Shown one piece after another: positions 7,226 to 16,121 of a DNA stretch of 64,000 bases; the stretch's first letter is position 1; each line of letters begins with the position of its first letter. This DNA comes from CAVQGZ01 sp942491665 (GTDB lineage: Bacteria; Actinomycetota; Actinomycetes; Jiangellales; Jiangellaceae). The notes beneath the pieces were generated by a model. It saw only the letters and a program-made list of their open reading frames with translations. It was not told where the DNA came from and made no database searches. The position numbers were made by a program, and so were the translations under genes. The stretch is from positions 558,001-622,000 of the forward strand of contig CALOBR010000001.1 in assembly GCA_942491665.1 (NCBI GenBank), given 5' to 3'.

Positions 7226-10200
7226 TCAGTTGTTGTCTCTGGCGCGGCTGTAGCGCAGGTCCAGAGTGTAGGGATGGTCGCATGACAGGTCCTCGCCAGG
7301 TACTTGCATTGTTCCAATGCTGTGACCTATAGGCGAGAATCGTGCCAAACGCCGGGACTCGGCTTCGTAGGCATTGATCGGCAGGGTGTCGTAGCTGCGC
7401 CCGCCCGGGTGCGAGACATTGTAGGTGCAGCCACCCAGCGATCGATCGGACCACTGATCGATGATATCGAATACCAACGGCGCGTGTATCGGTATGGTCG
7501 GATGCAGGCCCGAAGGCGGATTCCATGCCTTGTAGCGCACGCCGGCCACGAACTCACCGCGCTCGCCGGTGCACCGTAATGGCACACGGCGCCCGTTGCA
7601 TGTCACAACATGGCGCGAGTCGGTCATACCACGCACTTTGACCTGCAGGCGCTCGACCGACGAGTCGACGAAGCGCGCCGTACCTTGTGCGGTCACTTCC
7701 TCGCCCAGCACGTTCCAGGGTTCTATCGCGAAGCGCAGTTCCATTTCAACGTCGTCGACGTTGATCGTGCCGTAACGCGGGAAACGGAACTCAACGAACG
7801 GATCGAACCAGCTGTGATCGATCGGGTAGCCCCAGCGCTCGAGGTCGGACACCACGTCGGCCATGTCGCGCTGTACATAGTGCGGCAGCATGAAGCGATC
7901 GTGCAGTTCGGTGCCCCATGGGACCAGGTCCTTGTCGTAGGGCTGCTGCCAGAAACGCGCCACCAGCGAGCGCAGCAGCAGGCTCTGCACCATGGCCATG
8001 CGCGCGTGCGGCGGCATCTCGAAGCCGCGGAACTCGACCAGGCCAAGCCGGCCGGTCGATGAATCCGGCGAATACAGCTTGTCGATGCAGAATTCCGAAC
8101 GGTGGGTGTTGCCGGTCATGTCGGCCAACAGGTTACGCATCAGGCGGTCGACCAGCCACGGCGCCGGCACTTCGCCCTTCGGCATCTGCTGCATCGCGAT
8201 GTTGAGTTCGTAGAGGCTGTCGTCACGCGCCTCGTCGACGCGCGGCGCCTGCGACGTCGGGCCGATGAACATGCCCGAGAACAGGTACGAAAGCGCCGGA
8301 TGGTTCTGCCAATAACGCACCAGGCTGGCAAGCACCTGCGGGTTGCGCAGCATCGGACTGTCGGCCGGCGTCGGGCCACCGAGCGTGACATGGTTGCCAC
8401 CACCGGTGCCGGTATGGCGCCCGTCGAGCATGAACTTTTCGGTGCCCAGGCGCGACAGGCGTGCCTCTTCGTAGAGGATCTCGTTGTTGTCGACCATCTC
8501 CTGCCAGCTGCGCGCCGGGTGTACGTTGACCTCGATGACGCCCGGGTCCGGTGTCACCGAGAAACGCTTGATGCGCGGATCGTGCGGCGCGGGGTAACCC
8601 TCGAGCACGATCGGCTGGGCGAGTTCCCTGGCGGTCTGTTCGATGCGCGTCACCAGGTCGAGCCAGTGCTCGGCATCGCTGATCGGCGGCATGAAGACGT
8701 GCAGATTGCCGTCGCGCGGTTCGAATGCCATCGCGGTGCGCACAAACCACGGGCCTTCGTGCTCGGCGTCGGCCAGGCCCTGCTCACTGAGGCCGTGCGC
8801 GCCGAGGCTGTCCGGCGGGAGATCGTGCTGGAAGCTGGTATAGCGGGCCGAGACATCCCCGGCACCGTGGCCCGGGCCGGCGCCCGGCAACGCGCCACGC
8901 GGCGCGAACGGGTCGGTATCGAGCAGCCGCTGGCGCAGCTCGGGCTTCTCCCAGACCAGGGCATCGAGCGGCAGACGCAGGCCCATCGGCGAATCGCCCG
9001 GCAACAGGAACATGTGCCCGCGGCGGAAGGTCCACGGCGAGCTGGTCCAGCGCCCGGCATCGTGGTCCCATCCCAACGGCAGCGCGCAGCCGACCATTTT
9101 GTCGAGACCGCGTTCGAACAGTTTTCGCAGACGCGCGCGCTCGAGCTTGTCATCGAGCTTGCTGTCGAGCACATCGACGTTCTCCGGCAGGGTGCCCTCT
9201 TTCCACAGGTAGTACAGGACATCCTCGAAGCCCGGCTCGACATTGTTGGCCCGCACACCCAGACGTGCAGCCAGACGCCGCGCAAAACTCTGCGCGATCT
9301 CTGCGTCGGCCTTGCCCTTTTTGGACGGGTCGCCGAGCAGTGCCTGGTCATGCCACAAGGGCTCACCGTCTTCACGCCACAGGCACGACAGCGCCCAGCG
9401 CGGCAGCGGCTCGCCGGGGTACCACTTGCCCTGCCCGTGGTGCAGCACGCCGCCGGGCGCAAAACGCTGCCACAGCCGCCGCAGCAACACCTCGGCGCGC
9501 TCGCGTTTGTGCGGCCCGAGCGCCGCGGTATTCCACTCGTCGCCGTCCATGTCGTCGATCGATACGAAGGTCGGCTCGCCGCCCATGGTCAGGCGCACAT
9601 CGTTGTCGGCGAGTTCGGCGTCCACGCGCGCACCCAGCGCCATGATCTCCGCCCACTGCTCATCGCTGTAAGGCAGCGTGACGCGCGGGTCCTCATGGAT
9701 GCGGGTGACCTCGTTGAGAAACTTGAACTCGACCTCACACTTGCCGGTCGCCCCGATCACCGGCGCGGCACTCAGGTAATCCGGCGTACAGGCCAGCGGG
9801 ATATGACCCTCGCCGGCCAGCAGTCCGGACGTGGGGTCGAGGCCGATCCAGCCGGCACCGGGCACGAAGACCTCGGCCCAGGCATGCAGATCGGTGAAAT
9901 CCGCGGTCGGTCCGGACGGCCCGTCGAGCGACTCCTGGTCGGAGGTCAATTGCACCAGGTAGCCGGACACGAAGCGCGCGGCGAGGCCGAGGTGGCGCAT
10001 GATCTGCACCAGCAGCCAGGCGCTGTCCCGGCACGAACCCTTGGCCCGCTCGAGGGTCTCTTCGCAGGTCTGCACACCCGGCTCCATGCGCACGACATAG
10101 CCGACTGCCTGCTGCACCCGGCGGTTTTCCTGGACCAGGAAATCGTTCATCTGGATCGGTTCGCGGGATATCGCCTGCACCCATTCGGTGAGTCGGGGGC

Positions 10201-10570
10201 CCGATTCTGTGCACTCGAAATAGGGCTTGAGTTCCTTGTGCAGCTGTTTCGGATAGCTGAACGGGAATTTCTCGGCATATTCCTCGACGAAAAAGTCGAA
10301 CGGGTTGATCGTGACCATGTCGACCACGAGGCCGACGTCGATGACCATTTTCCGGGCCTTTTCCGGGAACACGTAGCGGGCGACGAAGTTGCCGAACGGA
10401 TCCTGCTGCCAGTTCAGCCAATGCTCTTCGGGTTCTACCTTGAGCGAGTACTCGTGGATCGGCGTGCGCGTGTGCGGCGCCGGGCGCAGGCGGATCTCGT
10501 GCGGCGCTATCGCGACGCTGCGGTCAAACAGATACTCGGTTCTATGGCGGATCGCCACGCGGATGGACAT
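7226..10570 (-). CDS. Transglutaminase-like/DUF2126 fusion protein
   Basis: 1114 residues from ATG 10570 (MSIRVAIRHRTEYLFDRSV). Domain order: N-terminal bacterial transglutaminase-associated beta region (1-120), transglutaminase-like papain-fold core with the catalytic triad visible as Cys180 (AKGSCRDSAW), His229 (DLHAWAEVFVPG) and Asp245 (WIGLDPTSGL), then a long DUF2126 region (about 340-1110), with GRHTGTGGGNHVTLGG and GNTHRSEFCIDKLYSPDSS. In many genomes these are two genes; the fusion is a known arrangement. It is the first gene of the three-gene minus-strand operon and is divergent from the Anbu gene, 159 bases apart. Predicted role: a cysteine-dependent peptide or isopeptide transferase/hydrolase acting with the ATP-grasp and Anbu proteins in the cytoplasm; substrate unknown. 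Confidence 0.92.
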   Translation of the reverse strand: MSIRVAIRHRTEYLFDRSVAIAPHEIRLRPAPHTRTPIHEYSLKVEPEEHWLNWQQDPFGNFVARYVFPEKARKMVIDVGLVVDMVTINPFDFFVEEYAEKFPFSYPKQLHKELKPYFECTESGPRLTEWVQAISREPIQMNDFLVQENRRVQQAVGYVVRMEPGVQTCEETLERAKGSCRDSAWLLVQIMRHLGLAARFVSGYLVQLTSDQESLDGPSGPTADFTDLHAWAEVFVPGAGWIGLDPTSGLLAGEGHIPLACTPDYLSAAPVIGATGKCEVEFKFLNEVTRIHEDPRVTLPYSDEQWAEIMALGARVDAELADNDVRLTMGGEPTFVSIDDMDGDEWNTAALGPHKRERAEVLLRRLWQRFAPGGVLHHGQGKWYPGEPLPRWALSCLWREDGEPLWHDQALLGDPSKKGKADAEIAQSFARRLAARLGVRANNVEPGFEDVLYYLWKEGTLPENVDVLDSKLDDKLERARLRKLFERGLDKMVGCALPLGWDHDAGRWTSSPWTFRRGHMFLLPGDSPMGLRLPLDALVWEKPELRQRLLDTDPFAPRGALPGAGPGHGAGDVSARYTSFQHDLPPDSLGAHGLSEQGLADAEHEGPWFVRTAMAFEPRDGNLHVFMPPISDAEHWLDLVTRIEQTARELAQPIVLEGYPAPHDPRIKRFSVTPDPGVIEVNVHPARSWQEMVDNNEILYEEARLSRLGTEKFMLDGRHTGTGGGNHVTLGGPTPADSPMLRNPQVLASLVRYWQNHPALSYLFSGMFIGPTSQAPRVDEARDDSLYELNIAMQQMPKGEVPAPWLVDRLMRNLLADMTGNTHRSEFCIDKLYSPDSSTGRLGLVEFRGFEMPPHARMAMVQSLLLRSLVARFWQQPYDKDLVPWGTELHDRFMLPHYVQRDMADVVSDLERWGYPIDHSWFDPFVEFRFPRYGTINVDDVEMELRFAIEPWNVLGEEVTAQGTARFVDSSVERLQVKVRGMTDSRHVVTCNGRRVPLRCTGERGEFVAGVRYKAWNPPSGLHPTIPIHAPLVFDIIDQWSDRSLGGCTYNVSHPGGRSYDTLPINAYEAESRRLARFSPIGHSIGTMQVPGEDLSCDHPYTLDLRYSRARDNN

Positions 10571-10729
10571 GCGGTCACCTTGGCCGGACAGCGGCCGAAA
10601 ATGGGATCGATTATTGATGGTAGTACCTAGCGTAGCAAAGCAAGGCCTATGCCAGTAGATAAACACTTCCACGACGGCATGATTTGGCTACATACTAGCG
10701 TTTGGCAAATTCTCAGCCCGGTGCAAACC
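10571..10729. promoter_or_regulatory. Shared divergent promoter region of the Anbu system
   Basis: 159 bases between the divergent starts at 10570 (minus) and 10730 (plus). It is noticeably more AT-rich than its neighbours (for example GATCGATTATTGATGGTAGT near 10607). Both transcription units of the Anbu system must start here, so a shared regulator site is plausible. Exact -35/-10 boxes cannot be assigned. Confidence 0.5.
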
Positions 10730-11515
10730 ATGACCTACTGTGTTGGACTCAGCCTCGAAGACGGCCTGGTCTTCGCTTCCGACTCGCGTACCAACGCCGG
10801 CGTCGATTATGTGACCACGTACAGCAAGATGCACGTGTTCAATCCATCGCCAGATCGGCTGTTCGTGATCCTGTCGGCGGGTAACCTGGCCACGACACAA
10901 GAGGTCATTAACCACATCCAGCGCGATCTGGATTACCCCGGCGGTGGGCCGAACCTGGCCAACGTGCGTTACCTGTTCGAGGCCGCCGAGTATGTCGGCG
11001 CCGTCAGCCTGGCGGTACAGAAGGAACACAGCGGTGCGTTGTCGCAGTCGGGCGTCAGTGGTGAGACCACGCTGCTGGTCGGCGGCCAGATAGCGGGCCA
11101 GCCGCACGGCCTGATGCTGATCTACCCGCAGGGCAACTACATCACCTCGTCGCCGGAGACGCCGTATCTGCAGATCGGCGAGAGCAAGTACGGCAAGCCG
11201 GCGCTCGACCGCATCGTGCATCCGGGCCTGTCGCTGAACCAGGGGGCCCGCCTGGCGCTGGTGTCGCTGGATGCGACCACGCGCTCGAACATCACGGTCG
11301 GTCCGCCGTTCGAGCTCGCGACCTATGAAAAAGACAGCCTGGCGCTGGGCTGCCGCTGCCGCTTCGATGCCGACGATTCGTACCTGATCAGGGTGCGTGA
11401 GGCATGGAACAACGGCATCCAGGAGGCCTTCCAGAGCCTGCCGAAATTCTCCTGGGAACTCCCGGATGCGGACGGCATCGCGAAGCCACAGCCGTTGCCG
11501 GTGCAGAAAAACTAG
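10730..11515 (+). CDS. Anbu (ancestral beta-subunit) proteasome-like peptidase
   Basis: 261 residues from ATG 10730. This start is chosen because it places Thr directly after Met (MTYCVGLSLEDGLVFASDSR): in Anbu, an HslV/20S-proteasome-related Ntn hydrolase, Thr1 after Met removal is the nucleophile. The partner residues are visible as Asp18 (ASDSRTN) and Lys33 (TYSKMHVF). Further family marks: ILSAGNLATTQEVI, SGETTLLVGGQI, GESKYGKPALDRI and ALVSLDATTRSN. The frame is open back to 10649, but the extra residues would bury the catalytic Thr. Divergent from the transglutaminase/ATP-grasp/alpha-E operon, the classical genomic setting of Anbu. Frame intact. Confidence 0.92.
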   Translation: MTYCVGLSLEDGLVFASDSRTNAGVDYVTTYSKMHVFNPSPDRLFVILSAGNLATTQEVINHIQRDLDYPGGGPNLANVRYLFEAAEYVGAVSLAVQKEHSGALSQSGVSGETTLLVGGQIAGQPHGLMLIYPQGNYITSSPETPYLQIGESKYGKPALDRIVHPGLSLNQGARLALVSLDATTRSNITVGPPFELATYEKDSLALGCRCRFDADDSYLIRVREAWNNGIQEAFQSLPKFSWELPDADGIAKPQPLPVQKN

Positions 11516-11591
11516 TCAGCGCCCGCCGGCGAGCGCGCCCACGCGCCGCAGACCGACGCCCTCCGGTCTTCTTCGGAATGGGATTGATGCC

Positions 11592-12233
11592 ATGGCCCAT
11601 ATCGACGGTTTCGGGTGCGCCGTACCGCTGGCCAATCGTGACGCGTACCGCGAGCCTGCCGAACGCACAGCACTGATGATCCGCAGGCATCGCGCCATCG
11701 CACGGGTCGCTTGCCGGGGCGACGATGTACCCGATGGCGAGGTCACGTCGTTTCCGATGGCCGTCAAGCTCGTCGCCGACGAGGTCGTGGTTTTTTTATG
11801 GATTCGCTGGCCGTCGCGCGCGATCCGCGATGCGGCCTGGCCACAGGTGATGACCGAGATGCAGCCCTGCGGCGAAGGCGACGCAATGCCGTTCGACGGC
11901 CAGCGCATGATCTACGGCGGATTCGGGATCCTGGCAGACGCCAGACCTGGGCCGATTTCCACCGCCACCCCCCGGAACCGCGTTGTCAACAGACCTGACC
12001 CGGCCTCGGGCTCGATCCCCGCGCTATTCCTGAACACCCTTTGCTACTGGCTGAATCGCCAGACGGTATCCGCAACCCCGTCCGTGGCCCGATCCAACGC
12101 AAGCCAGGCATGGCACAAAAGCCGCGTGCGCCACCCTGGAGGTCGCAGACAATCGCACAACGAGCCAACACCCGGCGCATCGCCCCCGCGGGCGATGCCG
12201 ATTCCGCCCCGCGCCTGCGCGATGCTGCGGTAG
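11592..12233 (+). CDS. DUF1428 (YbaA-like) family protein with an anomalous C-terminal extension
   Basis: The first about 118 residues match the DUF1428 family of small alpha/beta-barrel proteins of unknown function: MAHIDGFGCAVPLANRDAYR, DDVPDGEVTSFPMAVKL, EVVVFLWIRWPSRAIRDAA and MPFDGQRMIYGGFGIL. Normal members end just after the GGF motif. Here that point is at about 11945, yet the frame stays open to 12233 and the extra residues are Pro/Arg/Ser-rich and look non-coding. A lost stop through a single-base error near 11945-11950 is the likely explanation. The real gene is probably 11592 to about 11950. Single gene, no obvious partners. Confidence 0.7.
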   Translation: MAHIDGFGCAVPLANRDAYREPAERTALMIRRHRAIARVACRGDDVPDGEVTSFPMAVKLVADEVVVFLWIRWPSRAIRDAAWPQVMTEMQPCGEGDAMPFDGQRMIYGGFGILADARPGPISTATPRNRVVNRPDPASGSIPALFLNTLCYWLNRQTVSATPSVARSNASQAWHKSRVRHPGGRRQSHNEPTPGASPPRAMPIPPRACAMLR

Positions 12234-12269
12234 AATACCGGGCCCTGACAGCACCGCACGGGCATCGCC

Positions 12270-13559
12270 ATGAACCAAGCCGCCGAACAACTGCACATTG
12301 AAGACGTAGCCGCCTACATGGCCGGGCTGGGGCACAGCGCGCGCCGCGCCTCACGTACGCTCGCCGCCGCCAGCACCGGCGCGAAGAACGCCGCCCTGGA
12401 TGCGATCGCCGACGACCTCGATGCCCAGCGTGCGCAGCTCATGGACGCCAACCGCAAAGACCTCGACGCCGGCGCCGCCAAGGGCCTGGACGCCGCGCTG
12501 CTCGACCGCCTGGAGCTCACCGACGCGCGCATCGACAGCATGATCGAGGGCCTGCGCCAGATCACCGCACTGCCCGACCCGATCGGCGAGATATTCGACA
12601 TGACCTACCGCCCCAGCGGCATTCAGGTCGGGCGCATGCGCGTGCCGCTCGGCGTGGTCGGCATCATCTACGAGTCGCGTCCCAACGTGACCGCCGACGC
12701 CGCTGCACTGTGCTTGAAATCGGGCAATGCCACCGTACTGCGCGGTGGCTCCGAGGCGTTTCATTCCAATCAGGCGATCGCTGCGAGCATCCATCGCGGC
12801 CTCGAGGCCGCCGGCCTGCCGGGCGACGCGGTCCAGGTGATTGCGACCACCGACCGCGCCGCCGTCGACCTGATGGTCACGATGCCCGAGTCGATCGACG
12901 TGATCATCCCGCGCGGCGGCAAGGGGCTGATCGAGCGCATCAGCGCCAAGGCACGCGTGCCGGTGATCAAGCACCTGCACGGTGTCTGCCACGTGTACGT
13001 CGACGACGAGGCCGATCCGAACAAGGCCTTCAACATTGCGCTGAACGCCAAGACCCAGCGCTACGGCACCTGTAACACGATGGAGACGCTGCTGGTCAAT
13101 ACAACCATCGCCGACGACTTCCTGCCCGATCTGGCGAGGGCCTACGTCGACAAGGGCGTGGAGCTGCGCGGCTGCGAGCAGACCTGCCGCATCCTCGGTG
13201 ACGACTGCATCGCCGCCACCGAAGCAGACTGGGACGAGGAATACCTCGCGCCGATCCTGTCGATTCGCGTGGTCGACGACATCGACGCGGCCATGGACCA
13301 CATCGACGCACACGGCTCGATGCACACAGAGAGCATCGTCAGCGAGAACTTCAGCAAGGCACGGCGCTTCCTGCGCGAGGTGGATGCCAGCTCGGTCATG
13401 GTCAACGCATCGACGCGCTTCGCCGACGGCTTCGAATACGGCCTCGGCGCCGAGATCGGCATCTCGACCGACAAGTTTCACGCACGCGGCCCGGTCGGCC
13501 TGGAAGGGCTCACATCGGTCAAGTTCATCGTGCTCGGGGACGGCAACATCCGGACCTGA
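12270..13559 (+). CDS. proA: Gamma-glutamyl phosphate reductase
   Basis: 429 residues, normal for ProA, which reduces L-glutamyl-5-phosphate to glutamate-5-semialdehyde with NADPH in cytoplasmic proline synthesis. Family marks: PLGVVGIIYESRPNVTADAA, LCLKSGNATVLRGGSEA, VDVIIPRGGKGLIERI-type region (SIDVIIPRGGKGLIERIS), the catalytic Cys segment RYGTCNTMETLLV and TRFADGFEYGLGAEIGISTD. It is upstream of nadD in the usual gammaproteobacterial order proA-nadD-rsfS-rlmH. Frame intact from ATG 12270. Confidence 0.96.
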   Translation: MNQAAEQLHIEDVAAYMAGLGHSARRASRTLAAASTGAKNAALDAIADDLDAQRAQLMDANRKDLDAGAAKGLDAALLDRLELTDARIDSMIEGLRQITALPDPIGEIFDMTYRPSGIQVGRMRVPLGVVGIIYESRPNVTADAAALCLKSGNATVLRGGSEAFHSNQAIAASIHRGLEAAGLPGDAVQVIATTDRAAVDLMVTMPESIDVIIPRGGKGLIERISAKARVPVIKHLHGVCHVYVDDEADPNKAFNIALNAKTQRYGTCNTMETLLVNTTIADDFLPDLARAYVDKGVELRGCEQTCRILGDDCIAATEADWDEEYLAPILSIRVVDDIDAAMDHIDAHGSMHTESIVSENFSKARRFLREVDASSVMVNASTRFADGFEYGLGAEIGISTDKFHARGPVGLEGLTSVKFIVLGDGNIRT

Positions 13560-13650
13560 TACAGCGCTTGTCTGAACAGATGATCATGACGCCGGCACGC
13601 CCGGCAACCCTGACGATCGATACAGCGATCGAGCGCGCCCAGCCCGTCAT

Positions 13651-14274
13651 ATGGCCATGATCGGCATCTTCGGCGGCACCTTCGATCCAGTGCACTACGG
13701 GCACCTGCGCATCGCGCTCGACGCGATCGAGATGCTTGGGCTGGAACAGGTCCGCCTGATCCCGCTGTCGCAGGCGGTACACCGCGACCAACCGCAAACT
13801 CCCGGCCCGCTGCGTCTCCAGATGTTGGAGGCCGCAACGGCCGGACACGCGGACATGCTCGTCGACGATCGTGAACTGCGCCGCGACGGACCGTCTTACA
13901 CGATCGATACGCTGCGGTCACTGCGCGACGAACTGCCCGCCCAAGTGCTGTGCCTTTTGGTGGGTGAAGACACCTTCGCCGGCTTCAACGACTGGCGCGC
14001 CCCCGATGAGATCCTGAGACTTGCCAACATCGCCGTGTTGCAGCGCCCGGGTCATGAACTGCCTGATGACGCTGCCCTGCAGGCACTGCTGAATGCGCAC
14101 CAGGTCGACAGTCTCGACCCGGCCGTGTTGGGCCAGATCGTTACGTGCCCGGTCACCCAGCTGGAGATCGACGTCCAGCGACATCCGCCGCCGCCTGGCG
14201 CTGGCCTGAGCGTCGAGTTCCTGCTACCCGACAGCGTTATCGGGCTGACCGAGAGCCATCGCCTGTATCGCTAA
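13651..14274 (+). CDS. nadD: Nicotinate-nucleotide adenylyltransferase, first copy
   Basis: 207 residues. NadD adenylylates nicotinate mononucleotide to deamido-NAD. The nucleotidyltransferase signature GGTFDPVHYGHLRIALDA is intact, as are RLIPLSQAVHRDQPQTPG, DDRELRRDGPSYTIDTLRSL and VGEDTFAGFNDWRAPDEIL. The C-terminal ISSTDIR-type motif is scrambled: between about 14166 and 14205 the sequence reads EIDVQRHPPPPGAG in frame, whereas the neighbouring frame gives SSDIRRRLAL, so two compensating one-base indels are present. FLLPDSVIGLTESHRLYR closes the protein normally. Two possible ATG starts (13651, 13657); the second fits most family members. A second nadD-like copy follows. Confidence 0.92.
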   Translation: MAMIGIFGGTFDPVHYGHLRIALDAIEMLGLEQVRLIPLSQAVHRDQPQTPGPLRLQMLEAATAGHADMLVDDRELRRDGPSYTIDTLRSLRDELPAQVLCLLVGEDTFAGFNDWRAPDEILRLANIAVLQRPGHELPDDAALQALLNAHQVDSLDPAVLGQIVTCPVTQLEIDVQRHPPPPGAGLSVEFLLPDSVIGLTESHRLYR

Positions 14275-14432
14275 ACAGCGTCGACCCGCAGCTGCCCGGC
14301 GCGCCGGCAGCTCGTCGTCGAGGAGTTCGCTGTGCTGACCGCCGAACTGGAGGACCTGCGCGGCATGTCCGTCGTCGCCACGGCGACCGACACCGCTGAC
14401 GCCACCGAAGCCACGGAGCCCTTGCCCATCCC
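14275..14432 (+). other. Spacer between the nadD copies with a coding-like tail
   Basis: 158 bases. One plus-strand frame reads VVEEFAVLTAELEDLRGMSV and then a Thr/Ala/Glu-rich tail ending at a TGA near 14435, which overlaps the ATG of the second nadD. It resembles the 3' end of an unidentified gene, but no start or family could be recognised. Its presence argues that the second nadD may come with its own foreign upstream context. Confidence 0.3.
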
Positions 14433-15087
14433 ATGATCGGCCTGCTCGGCGGCACCTTCGACCTGGTCCACCACGGCCTACCTTGGCGCATCGCGCTGGA
14501 CGCGCGGGGAGCTGCTGGGCCTGGACGGCGCTGACTGGTGCCGCTGAGCCGTGCCGTGCACCGCGACCAGCCGGGCACGCCCGGCTGGCTGCGGCGCGAC
14601 ATGATCGCGGCGGCCCTGGCAGGACGCCCGGACCTCTGTCTCGATGACCGCGAGTTGCGCAGGGAAGGGCCTTCGTACACGGTCGAGACCCTGCGCTCGC
14701 TCGCCGCGGAGCTACCGGCCGCAAGGCTGTGCCTGCTGGTCGGCGACGACGCCTTCGCGGGCTTCCCTGACTGGCGTGCGCCGGACGAGATCCTCGGGCT
14801 GGCCAATATCGCGGTGCTCGAGCGGCCGGGGCATGCCGCCATGGCCACCCCCGGCGCGGCCGAACTGATGCAACGACACGGCGTCGCCCGCCTCGACCCG
14901 GCACGGACCGGCCAGATCGTGACCTGCCCGGTTACCCAGCTGGCGATATCGGCCAGCGACATCCGCGCACGGGTCGCTTCCGGCGCATCTTGTCCTCATT
15001 GGTCCTCGATCACTGGTCCCGCTCCGGCGGTTTGTGACCGAATTTCTGATCCGGCGACCGAGAGACCTGCTTTATCTCAACGGCTGA
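14433..15087 (+). pseudogene. Second, frameshifted nadD-like copy
   Basis: Begins MIGLLGGTFDLVHHG and then loses frame several times within the first 110 bases (an extra G near 14509 and an in-frame TGA at about 14532). From 14538 a good NadD frame resumes: VPLSRAVHRDQPGTPGWL, LDDRELRREGPSYTVETLRS, VGDDAFAGFPDWRAPDEIL and PVTQLAISASDIRARVASG, the last containing the ISxSDIR motif that the first copy lacks. The end is again off-frame, with LLYLNG and a stop near 15087. Aligned stretches of the two copies are roughly 70% identical in DNA by eye, too different for a simple assembly duplication of one locus. It sits directly before rsfS where nadD is expected. It may be functional if the indels are sequencing errors. 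Confidence 0.7.
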
Positions 15088-15169
15088 ACGCACCGCCGCC
15101 GCGAGCCTTGCGGAACAAGGGTTTAGTGATTACCCTCACGCACCACCACGGATCAATCCTTTTTCGCGC

Positions 15170-15613
15170 ATGCAGGGCTAGAAGCACGAAAACCGGCGAT
15201 CCTCACGGGGGGTCGTCACACACCCTCGAAGACATGAAGGCCTTCGACATCGAGACCCTCGATGTACGCGGCAAGACCAGCATCACCGACTTCTTCGTAC
15301 TCGCCTCGGGCACCTCCGACCGGCACGTGAAATCCGCAGCCGAGGCTGTCGCCTTCCAGGCCAAGCAGGCCGGACAGGTACCGATCGGCACAGAAGGCCT
15401 GCAAGAGGGCGAATGGGCGCTGATCGACCTGAACGGCGTCGTGGTGCACGTGATGCAGGCCAAGGTGCGCGATTTCTACCAGCTGGAACGCCTGTGGAAC
15501 ATGGACCCGCGCCGAAATCAGCAAGGAACGTGGGGCAGCGGAAAAGCGCAGACCCAGCAGGACCGCGAACGCGGCGCCAGTCCGTCACGCCCGGACGCAC
15601 AGCTGACGGCTGA
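15170..15613 (+). CDS. rsfS: Ribosomal silencing factor RsfS, 5' end frameshifted
   Basis: RsfS binds ribosomal protein uL14 and blocks subunit joining in stationary phase. The core is clear: HTLEDMKAFDIETLDVRGKT, SITDFFVLASGTSDRHVKSA, GLQEGEWALIDLNGVVVHVM and YQLERLWNMDPR. The probable start is the ATG at 15170 (MQA), but the next bases give a stop, so two or more indels separate it from the HTLEDMKA frame. The end is uncertain: the main frame runs on without stop into rlmH, while the adjacent frame stops at 15613. Position after nadD and before rlmH is the usual one. Confidence 0.85.
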
Positions 15614-15651
15614 TGCTCGGCCCTTGGCCCTGCTGCGGCAGGCCGATGCTC

Positions 15652-16121
15652 ATGAATATCACCTGACTGGCCGTCGGCGACAGGATGCCGGCGTGGGTGC
15701 AGGACGGGTTCGACGAATACGCCAAGCGAATGCCGGGCGAGTGCCGCCTGCGCCTGGTCGAGATCGCCGCGGCAAGCGCGGCAAGAACGCCGATATCGCC
15801 CGCATCCTGCGTGACGAGACCGAGCGCCTGCTGGCCGCCGTGCCCAGGGGCGCCGCGGTCGTCGCGCTCGAGGTCGGGGGACGCCGCTGGTCGACCGAAC
15901 AGCTGTCGCAGCGCCTGGACGAATGGATGAACAGCGGCCAGGATGTCGCGTTGCTGGTCGGCGGGCCCGATGGCCTCGGGACGCCGCACGCGCCGCGGCC
16001 GGCGAGCTCGTGGTCACTGTCGCCGCTGACCCTGCCGCACCCGCTGGTGCGTGTGATTCTGGCCGAACAGCTGTACCGTGCGTGGAGCATCCTCCGCAAC
16101 CACCCCTATCACCGCGCATGA
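15652..16121 (+). CDS. rlmH: 23S rRNA pseudouridine-1915 N3-methyltransferase, frameshifted
   Basis: RlmH is a SPOUT methyltransferase that modifies pseudouridine 1915 of 23S rRNA. The start ATG 15652 gives MNIT, then an in-frame stop; MPAWVQDGFDEYAKRMPGEC and RLRLVEIAAA lie in another frame (about 15691-15770), and GKNADIARILRDETERLL through to the end is in a third. Conserved SPOUT-knot segments are present: ALEVGGRRWSTEQLS, DVALLVGGPDGL, and the C-terminal RVILAEQLYRAWSILRNHPY with the usual HPYHR ending. At least two single-base errors are required. The stop overlaps the maf ATG (ATGA). Confidence 0.87.

Noticed and set aside
8102..10630. An 842-codon open frame antisense to the transglutaminase-DUF2126 gene
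   Set aside because: Shadow frame caused by strong third-position GC bias; the opposite strand is a complete, well-conserved gene.
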